Shown here: in pieces, positions 7,218 through 12,838 of the stretch
How positions within the stretch are numbered: the first letter of the stretch is position 1
Layout: each line of letters begins with the position of its first letter
Assembly (NCBI GenBank): GCA_902475475.1
Contig: CABRZY010000014.1
Coordinates: 1 to 17,745 of the forward strand
Direction of reading: 5' to 3'
Origin: an uncultured Collinsella sp.
GTDB lineage: Bacteria > Actinomycetota > Coriobacteriia > Coriobacteriales > Coriobacteriaceae
Length of the DNA: 17,745 nucleotides
Program-made: the position numbers and the translations under genes
Notes under the pieces: generated by a model
Databases searched by the model: none
Seen by the model: the letters and a program-made list of their open reading frames with translations, nothing else
What the model was told of the DNA's origin: nothing

Positions 7218-8417
7218 CTAGATAAGGTTCTTGCCAGAGACCTTATCGAAGAGGTGGGTCGCGTTCTTCTCAAACTTGAACCAGATGGTGTCGCCAGCCT
7301 TGAGCGCGCCCTTGGCCTCGAGGTCGACGACGGGGATAATCAGGACAAACTGGCCGTCGGGAGCGGTCACGTGGACATGCTCGGTCGAGCCCATGAGCTC
7401 GGTCACCTCGACGGTACCCTGGAGCGCGCCCTCCTCGCCCTTGTCGGCAAGCAGAATCTGCTCGGGACGCACGCCGGCCGTAATCTCCTTCACGTCGCCG
7501 CCGTCCCAGTTGAGGGCAAGCTGAGCGCAAGTCTCGGGGGCGAGCGCCACGTTCATATCCTCGGTCTTGACGGTAAAGCCGTTGCCCGAGCGCACCAGCT
7601 GGGCATCGAAGAAGTTCATCTGCGGCACGCCGATGAAGCCGGCGACGAAGATGTTCGCGGGATGGTTGAAGACCTCCTGCGGCGTGGCGATCTGCTGGAC
7701 AACGCCGTCCTTCATGACCACGATACGGTCACCGAGGGTCATAGCCTCGGTCTGGTCGTGAGTAACATAAATGAACGTGCCCTTGATCTCGTGGCGCAGC
7801 TTAATGAGCTCGGCACGCATCTGGTTACGAAGCTTGGCGTCCAGGTTGGACAGCGGCTCGTCCATCAGGAAGACCTTGGGGTCACGCACGATGGCGCGGC
7901 CGATAGCGACACGCTGGCGCTGGCCGCCGGAGAGCGCCTTGGGCTTACGGTCGAGGTACTCGGTAATGCCCAGAATCTCGGCAGCAGAGCGAACCTTGCG
8001 GTCGATCTCGTCCTTGGGAACCTTCTTGAGCTCGAGCGTAAATGCCATGTTCTCGTACACCGTCATATTGGGGTACAGAGCGTAGCTCTGGAACACCATG
8101 GCGATGTCGCGGTCCTTGGGCGCCACGTCGTTGACACGCTTGCCGTCGATGAGCACATCGCCCGAGGTAATGTCCTCCAGGCCGGCGACCATGCGCATCG
8201 TCGTGGACTTACCGCAGCCAGAGGGGCCAACGAGGACGACGAACTCCTGGTCGTGAACGGTGAGGTTGAAGTCCTCTACAGCGAGCACACCGTCCTCGGT
8301 AACCTTGAGGTTGTGCTTCTTCTCCTCGGTCTTCTTCTTTTTGCCAAAGAAGCCCTTCTTTTTTGACTCGTTGTTGGGATACACCTTCTGAACATGTTTG
8401 AGAACGATCTCGGCCAT
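7218..8417 (-). CDS. Sugar ABC transporter ATPase (MsmX/UgpC/MalK type)
   Basis: This cytoplasmic ATPase powers CUT1 sugar importers. The 399-aa protein has Walker A GPSGCGKST (residues 64-72), Q-loop Gln110 in VFQSYALYP, the signature LSGGQRQRV (162-170), Walker B VFLMDE (182-187) and the switch His220 in VTHDQTEAM. A C-terminal TOBE region follows (about 290-399), with AGVRPEQI at 314-321. Odd feature: about 25 extra residues (roughly 16-42), with ten lysines between 19 and 38, interrupt the first strands where homologues run directly from the VYPN-like segment into the AVEDFNL-like segment. This is why it exceeds the usual ~370 aa. It is the last gene of the four-gene operon, 68 bp after the second permease. 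Such ATPases can serve several transporters, so its role may extend beyond this operon. Confidence 0.94.
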   Translation of the reverse strand: MAEIVLKHVQKVYPNNESKKKGFFGKKKKTEEKKHNLKVTEDGVLAVEDFNLTVHDQEFVVLVGPSGCGKSTTMRMVAGLEDITSGDVLIDGKRVNDVAPKDRDIAMVFQSYALYPNMTVYENMAFTLELKKVPKDEIDRKVRSAAEILGITEYLDRKPKALSGGQRQRVAIGRAIVRDPKVFLMDEPLSNLDAKLRNQMRAELIKLRHEIKGTFIYVTHDQTEAMTLGDRIVVMKDGVVQQIATPQEVFNHPANIFVAGFIGVPQMNFFDAQLVRSGNGFTVKTEDMNVALAPETCAQLALNWDGGDVKEITAGVRPEQILLADKGEEGALQGTVEVTELMGSTEHVHVTAPDGQFVLIIPVVDLEAKGALKAGDTIWFKFEKNATHLFDKVSGKNLI

Positions 8418-8434
8418 GTCTCTACCTTTCGATA

Positions 8435-8461
8435 TGCGGCGCCGCGCTGAGGGGTGCCGCA
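8435..8461 (-). other. Stem-loop between permease and ATPase genes
   Basis: TGCGGC (8435-8440) and GCCGCA (8456-8461) form a perfect 6-bp stem with a 15-nt loop in the 68-bp gap before the ATPase gene. There is no T-run, so it is more likely an RNA-processing or stability element than a terminator. The ATPase start follows an AAAGG-type ribosome-binding site. Confidence 0.4.
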
Positions 8462-8485
8462 GAAACTTGCAAAACAGTTACGGCA

Positions 8486-9325
8486 TCAGCCCTTGACGGC
8501 ACCTGCCACCACGCCGTCGATGATGTACTTCTGACAGAGGATGTACATGATAACGATAGGGATAACGACCATCATGATGCAGGCCATCATGGGGCCGAGC
8601 TCGACGTGGCCGTAGCCGCCGCGGAAGTACTGGATCAAGATAGGAATGGTCTTGTACTTGGTGGAGTCGAGCGTAAGGTAGGGCAGCAGATAGTCGTTCC
8701 AGACCCACATGGTCTCGAGGATGCCGACCGAAAGATAGGTGGGCTTCATGATGGGAAGGACGATCTTAAAGAACACCTGGACCGGGTTGCAGCCATCAAT
8801 CATGGCCGCCTCCTCGATCTCGAGCGGGATGTTCTTTACAAAACCGGCGAACATAAAGACCGCCAGGCCCGCGCCAAAGCCGAGGTAGATAAAGCAGATG
8901 TTGAACGGCGTGTTGAAGCCGATGCGGTCCGCCAAATTGGACAGCGTGAACATGAGCATCTGGAAGGGCACGACCATCGAGAAGACGAACAGGTAATAGA
9001 AAAAGTTCGAGATCTTGTTGTTGACACGAACCACATACCAAGCGCACATGGAACAGCACACCAAGATCAGCACGACCGACGTGACCGTGATGATGAGCGA
9101 GCACATAAATGCCGAGGCAAAGCCCTGCTCGTTAAGAGCGTGCAAGTAGTTTGCAAGGCCGTTGAACGTCTCGGGCGTGAGCAGATCGAACGCCGTGGTG
9201 GTGCTGATTGCGGTCGCTTTCTTAAAGGAATTGAGCGCGATCATAAACACGGGGTAGATCCACGCGAGCGACAGGATCGTAAAGAAAATCGAGAGCGCGC
9301 GGTTAATAACCTTATCGCGTTTCAT
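8486..9325 (-). CDS. Sugar ABC permease (MalG/MsmG type)
   Basis: This is an inner-membrane permease of the CUT1 class, 279 aa. It has a short cytoplasmic N-terminus, a first transmembrane helix at about 10-32, an extracytoplasmic loop, and further hydrophobic helices at about 72-97, 107-127, 142-162, 198-215 and 245-265. The EAA loop that docks on the ATPase is clear: EIEEAAMIDGCNPVQVFFKI at 169-188. The C-terminus IIDGVVAGAVKG is typical of MalG/MsmG. Its ATG shares one base with the stop codon of the preceding permease (TAATG), and AGGAGGTG sits upstream, indicating translational coupling. It pairs with the neighbouring permease to form the channel for the binding protein encoded first in the operon. 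Confidence 0.94.
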   Translation of the reverse strand: MKRDKVINRALSIFFTILSLAWIYPVFMIALNSFKKATAISTTTAFDLLTPETFNGLANYLHALNEQGFASAFMCSLIITVTSVVLILVCCSMCAWYVVRVNNKISNFFYYLFVFSMVVPFQMLMFTLSNLADRIGFNTPFNICFIYLGFGAGLAVFMFAGFVKNIPLEIEEAAMIDGCNPVQVFFKIVLPIMKPTYLSVGILETMWVWNDYLLPYLTLDSTKYKTIPILIQYFRGGYGHVELGPMMACIMMVVIPIVIMYILCQKYIIDGVVAGAVKG

Positions 9326-10179
9326 TACTGCTGCACCTCCTTGGACCTCGTGGCCTTAAGCTGGATCATGGAGATGGCCACGACCAGGATGCAGAAGATA
9401 ACCGCCTTGGCCTGACCAATGCCCTGCCATGCGATACCGGCACGCGAATAGAACGTGTTGTAGATGTTCAGGGCGAGCATCTCGGTGGAGTGCGCGGGGG
9501 CGCCGCCGGTGAGGGCGAGGTTCTGGTCGAACAGCTTAAAGCCGTTGGTGATGGACAGGAACAGGCAGATGGTGATGGTCGGCATCAGGTTAGGGATCTT
9601 AACCTTCCAAAACGTCTGCCATGCCGTAGCGCCGTCGACCTTGGCGGCCTCGATGTAGTCGGACGGAATGGACTGCAGACCAGCGATGTAGATGATCATC
9701 ATGTAGCCGACCTGCTGCCACAGGGTCAGGATGATAAGGCCCCAGAAGCCAGCAGCAGAGTTAAGAGCGATGAGCTGGGCGCCCACGTTGGAGAGCAGGC
9801 AGTTGATCAGAATCTGCCAAATGTAGCCCAGCACGATGCCGCCGATCAGGTTAGGCATAAAGAAGATCGTACGGAAGATGTTGGTGCCTTTGAGCGCCTT
9901 GCGGGTGAGCGCCTGCGCAATGGCCAGGGCGATCACGTTGATGAGCACCGTCGACAGGAAGGCAAACGCCACGGTAAAGAAGAACGACGTGGAGAACTGC
10001 GGATCGGACAGCGCGCGCACGTAGTTCTCGATACCGACAAAGTGCGCGTTACTAATGATAATAAACTGGCAGAACGAGAGATAGAAGCCCTGGATAAAAG
10101 GGATCACGAACCCGATCATAAACGCCAGGCACGTGGGCAGCATAAAGAGCGGCCACCAGCGCTTGAGTGCTTTGCCCAT
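9325..10179 (-). CDS. Sugar ABC permease (MalF/MsmF type)
   Basis: This 284-aa permease is the partner of the MalG-like permease. Its first transmembrane helix (about 9-37) is followed by a short periplasmic-type loop with FVGIENYVRAL (47-57), typical of MsmF/UgpA-like proteins. More helices lie at about 66-90, 105-125, 145-168, 200-220 and 258-275. The EAA loop is SDYIEAAKVDGATAWQTFWK (173-192), followed by VKIPNLMPTI. The ribosome-binding site is AAAGGA, shortly before the ATG. It overlaps the next permease gene by one base and follows the binding-protein gene after an 87-bp gap containing a large stem-loop. The substrate is inferred to be an alpha-glucoside oligosaccharide only from its neighbours; residues in the permease do not show it. 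Confidence 0.94.
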   Translation of the reverse strand: MGKALKRWWPLFMLPTCLAFMIGFVIPFIQGFYLSFCQFIIISNAHFVGIENYVRALSDPQFSTSFFFTVAFAFLSTVLINVIALAIAQALTRKALKGTNIFRTIFFMPNLIGGIVLGYIWQILINCLLSNVGAQLIALNSAAGFWGLIILTLWQQVGYMMIIYIAGLQSIPSDYIEAAKVDGATAWQTFWKVKIPNLMPTITICLFLSITNGFKLFDQNLALTGGAPAHSTEMLALNIYNTFYSRAGIAWQGIGQAKAVIFCILVVAISMIQLKATRSKEVQQ

Positions 10180-10199
10180 AAAAGGGTCCTTTCAATATG

Positions 10200-10235
10200 C
10201 AGGGGGCGGGCAAACCAACGTCTGCCCGCCCCCTG
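10200..10235 (-). other. Strong stem-loop between binding-protein and permease genes
   Basis: A perfect 13-bp GC-rich inverted repeat (10200-10212 with 10223-10235) with a 10-nt loop lies directly after the binding-protein gene. No T-run follows on the minus strand. Such structures between binding-protein and permease genes commonly protect the upstream mRNA and limit read-through, giving more binding protein than permease. That role here is inference. Confidence 0.65.
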
Positions 10236-10266
10236 TCGCTAATCAGATAGCTTGGGCAGCAACTGC

Positions 10267-11583
10267 TTACTCGGAAGCGGCCTTCTCGGTCTTCCAGCCA
10301 TCGACGAAGGCGTTCTTGACGCCGTCCCACTTGCTGTTATCGGCAGCGTAGGCAATCAGAGCCTGCTTGAGGTTCTTCTTCCACTCCTCGGAGGGAATGT
10401 AGACGAAGTCCCAAGCGACGGTCTTCTTGCCGTCCTTGGCCATGGCAACGGCCTGCTGCGAGAAGACGTTGGTGGTCTCCTTGGCGCTCTTGAACGGAGC
10501 GGTCAGGCCCATCTTGTCGGCGATGATGCTGGTCGGGGTGTCAGCGGTGACGCACCAATACATGAAGTCCTCGGTGGCCTTCTGGGCATCCTCGGAAGCC
10601 TGGGAACTGACGCACCAGTAGTTCTCGCCGCCGGAGCACAGGCCCTGGTTCTCCTCGCCGTCAACACCGATGTAGATCGGCATCATGCCAATCTGATCGT
10701 CGGTCATGCCGGCCTTGACGAGGTCAGAGTAGGCCCAAGAGCCGTTCTGGTAGAAGACGGCCTTGCCGGTTGCGAACTCGTTGGTGGCGTCGTCGCCGGT
10801 CTTGGAAGCAAGCTGCGAAGGATCGCAGGTGGAGTCGGTGATGTACAGGTCGAAGATCTGCTTGTAGTTGTCGAGGAACTCACCCTTGATCTCGTCGTCC
10901 TCCTGGTTGTGCTCCTTCTCAAACTCGTAGTAGAGCGGCATGTTGGCAAGGTGGGTGGTGTAGCGCCAGCTGGAGGAGTCGTCCATGCCGGCGGAAGTGA
11001 AGGCACCCTCGACACCAAGCTCGTCCTTGCGGGCCTGGATGTCATCGGCACAAGCCTTCAGCTTGTCGAAGGAGTTGATGTCCTCGGCCTTGTAGCCAGC
11101 CTTCTCGAGCAGCTGCTTGTTGTAAATAATGCCGAAGCTCTCCTGAACCCAGTCGATGCACACATCCTTGCCGTCGGACTGCAGAGCCAGGGAGTCATCA
11201 ATGAGCTCACCGCGGAGCTTGGTATCGGACAGGTCGGCGCAGTAATCCTTCCAGTTCTTAAGACCGGTGGGGCCGTTGACCTGGAACAGGGTCGGAGCGG
11301 AGCTCTTGGACATCTCGGACTTGAGCTTCTCCTCGTAGGTGTTGGAGGCAGCGGTCACGATCTTGACCTCGACGCCCTTCTCCTTCTTATAGGCCTTGGC
11401 GATCTCCTTCCACTCCTTGTCGACCTCGGGCTTGAATTGGAGGAAGTAGACCTCGGCAGCGTCACCAGAAGCAGAGGAGCCGGAGCCGGCAGAACCACCG
11501 CAACCCACGAGGCCCAGACCAAGAACTGCAGCCGCGGAACCAGCAAAGCCCAGGAACTGCCTTCTGCTCATTTCGTTCTTCAT
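10267..11583 (-). CDS. Sugar-binding lipoprotein of CUT1 ABC transporter (Tat-type signal)
   Basis: This extracellular solute-binding protein (family 1) captures sugar and delivers it to the two permeases. The 438-aa product starts with a lipoprotein signal containing an exact twin-arginine motif SRRQFL (residues 6-11), a hydrophobic stretch, and the lipobox LVGC with lipidated Cys28, followed by a Gly/Ser-rich tether. The mature part has the usual family features: an early KEWKEIAKAYKKEKG segment, FGIIYNKQLLEKAGY, and FATGKAVFYQNGSW near the middle. I chose ATG 11583 because AAAGGGTGG lies 6 nt upstream. The upstream GTG at 11601 overlaps that site and would precede the signal peptide. It is first of four genes; its leader carries two small hairpins (11607-11625 and 11644-11657). 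The substrate is probably maltodextrin-like, judged by the shared operator with malQ. Confidence 0.92.
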   Translation of the reverse strand: MKNEMSRRQFLGFAGSAAAVLGLGLVGCGGSAGSGSSASGDAAEVYFLQFKPEVDKEWKEIAKAYKKEKGVEVKIVTAASNTYEEKLKSEMSKSSAPTLFQVNGPTGLKNWKDYCADLSDTKLRGELIDDSLALQSDGKDVCIDWVQESFGIIYNKQLLEKAGYKAEDINSFDKLKACADDIQARKDELGVEGAFTSAGMDDSSSWRYTTHLANMPLYYEFEKEHNQEDDEIKGEFLDNYKQIFDLYITDSTCDPSQLASKTGDDATNEFATGKAVFYQNGSWAYSDLVKAGMTDDQIGMMPIYIGVDGEENQGLCSGGENYWCVSSQASEDAQKATEDFMYWCVTADTPTSIIADKMGLTAPFKSAKETTNVFSQQAVAMAKDGKKTVAWDFVYIPSEEWKKNLKQALIAYAADNSKWDGVKNAFVDGWKTEKAASE

Positions 11584-11691
11584 TACAATCCACCCTTTCA
11601 CACCGTGGCGGCACCCTTTGCCGCCGCCTTCGGAGATTGGCTCGGGGACTTTGCCCCTTTTGCTGATTTGAACGATACGCTATTTGGCTAG

Positions 11692-11778
11692 TTGTTTGAA
11701 CAAGTATTACTAGAGCGGTAGAAAAACTTCGGTGAACGGTAATTTCAACTTGATACTTGACAAGTTTTGTATAAACAA
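11692..11778 (-). promoter_or_regulatory. ABC operon promoter region with two TTGTTTAAACAA-like sites
   Basis: The gap upstream of the binding-protein gene holds TTGTTTGAACAA (11692-11703) and TTGTATAAACAA (11767-11778), both one base away from TTGTTTAAACAA. Between them is ACTTG-A-CAAGT (11755-11765), an 11-bp palindrome. On the minus strand TTGTTT, 17 bp, then TATCAA is a possible promoter overlapping the upstream site, but it is weak. The two operators are 75 bp apart, a spacing that would allow looping. Binding by the HutC-type regulator encoded next door is inference. Confidence 0.6.
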
Positions 11779-11796
11779 TTATTTGTTATCGAATGC

Positions 11797-11851
11797 AGAG
11801 AAAACGCCCGGTCAAGCCGATGTACCGTCGGTTTGACCGGGCGTTTTCTCT
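11797..11851 (-). terminator. Long-stem terminator of the GntR regulator gene
   Basis: A 24-bp stem with one wobble (11797-11820 with 11828-11851) and a 7-nt loop includes AGAGAAAACGCC on one side and GGCGTTTTCTCT on the other. It is therefore U-rich at the 3' end in either direction. It lies 38 bp after the regulator stop and just upstream of the ABC operon promoter region, insulating that promoter from regulator transcripts. Confidence 0.9.
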
Positions 11852-11889
11852 TTGAGGCCATGAGTCTCGTCAGGCTGCGAGCTAGCCGG

Positions 11890-12609
11890 CTATCGCTTGG
11901 AATTGACACGGTAATGGAAGATCTCGGGGTGTGTGCGAGTGTGCGTCACCTCAAACAAGATACCGTCCGAGGTGTACGACTGACTCTCCATGACGGCAAC
12001 GCAGTTGTATTTGCCGAGGTCAAGATAGCTGCAGTCCTCATCGTTGGCGAGCTCGACACTCACCGTACGACGGCTCGCCATCACTTTGACACCGCGCTTG
12101 TGCTCCAGATAGCCGTAAATAGAATCTGCCGCGATCTCGGGAGTCAGGCCCTTGGCGATCGACGCCAAAAAATAGCCATGGTCCACTTGGCGCGCGTTGC
12201 CGTTGAGGCTTCGGACACGCACTACGCGAATCAACTCCTCGCCCACCTTAAAGCCCAGGTGACGAGAGAGTTGCTCGGTGCAAACCAGATGTTCGAAAGA
12301 CTTAACGTCCGTAGATGCAACGGCATTGTTGCGCTTTGCAAACTCGCCAAACGACTCAACCTCTTCGAGTGCGCCCAACATGTCGGTTTCGCCCTTAAGC
12401 CAAATAACGCGCACGCCCTTGCCGTGTATGGGCTGCACAAACATCCCGTCGGCCAGCATACCCAAGGCGCGACGGACGGTATTGCGAGTGCATCCGAACT
12501 CCGCGGTCAGCTCGGCTTCGGTTGGCAGCATCTCCTGAAACGCATAGGTCCCATTAATGATGCGCGAGCGTATTTCTCGGTAGATTCCTTCGTATATCGC
12601 TTTTGGCAT
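11890..12609 (-). CDS. GntR-family (HutC subfamily, TreR-like) sugar regulator
   Basis: The 239-aa transcription factor has an N-terminal GntR winged helix (about 1-70), with LPTEAELTAEFGCTRNTVRRAL (28-49) as helix-turn-helix and HGKGVRV (62-68) in the wing. The C-terminal effector domain is of the UTRA type (about 85-235), including ESFGEFA, DHGYFLASIAKGLTPEIAADS, SIYGYLEHKRGVKV and a closing THTRTHPEIFHYRV. From memory of the family it resembles the trehalose-operon repressor TreR, which senses a sugar phosphate, so the effector may be the phosphorylated sugar made by the adjacent PTS. It is divergent from that PTS gene. A GAGGTGA ribosome-binding site precedes the ATG at 12609. GTTTAAAC sites in the shared gap suggest autoregulation. 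Repressor action and regulon are inferred. Confidence 0.9.
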   Translation of the reverse strand: MPKAIYEGIYREIRSRIINGTYAFQEMLPTEAELTAEFGCTRNTVRRALGMLADGMFVQPIHGKGVRVIWLKGETDMLGALEEVESFGEFAKRNNAVASTDVKSFEHLVCTEQLSRHLGFKVGEELIRVVRVRSLNGNARQVDHGYFLASIAKGLTPEIAADSIYGYLEHKRGVKVMASRRTVSVELANDEDCSYLDLGKYNCVAVMESQSYTSDGILFEVTHTRTHPEIFHYRVNSKR

Positions 12610-12663
12610 TGTTTCACCTCTACATTATTCATTTCCGGCTAGGCACGATAGCATTTCTTAAAG

Positions 12664-12673
12664 TTGTTTAAAC
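12664..12673 (+). promoter_or_regulatory. Operator TTGTTTAAAC near regulator promoter
   Basis: This 10-mer is identical to those at 12786-12795 and, on the other strand, 2751-2760. It lies 55 bp upstream of the regulator start, on the likely promoter side of that gene. It is immediately followed by CCGAATATCG, whose inverse occurs at 12819-12828 next to the PTS ribosome-binding site. Confidence 0.6.
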
Positions 12674-12772
12674 CGAATATCGGTAAAGCGACAGGATTTA
12701 ACCGTTGACGGTTTCTGTCATGCCCAAATCGGTTTCGCTCAAAACTGCCGGTACGACAATCGTCTGGTCCTC

Positions 12773-12832
12773 TACAATGAATCCATTGTTTAAACGTTTC
12801 CCCACGCGCAACGCGCCTCGATATTCGGAAGG
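12773..12832 (+). promoter_or_regulatory. PTS promoter -10, operator and ribosome-binding site
   Basis: TACAAT (12773-12778) matches the malQ -10 and is followed 7 bp later by the operator TTGTTTAAAC (12786-12795), which would cover the transcription start. GGAAGG (12827-12832) is the ribosome-binding site, 6 nt before ATG 12839. I see no convincing -35 at the right distance. Upstream at 12690-12719 there is an imperfect hairpin around ACCGT-TG-ACGGT (12701-12712) of unknown meaning. Confidence 0.55.
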
Positions 12833-12838
12833 CAGAAC

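Noticed and set aside
7254..8366. A 370-codon plus-strand frame opposite the ABC ATPase gene
   Set aside because: It is a shadow of the ATPase, rich in His, Leu and Gly with no recognisable domain or ribosome-binding site.
10252..11691. A 479-codon plus-strand frame opposite the sugar-binding protein gene
   Set aside because: It is antisense to a clear solute-binding lipoprotein gene. Its Leu/Val/Gly/Asp-rich, low-complexity translation is the usual reflection of GC-rich codon bias.
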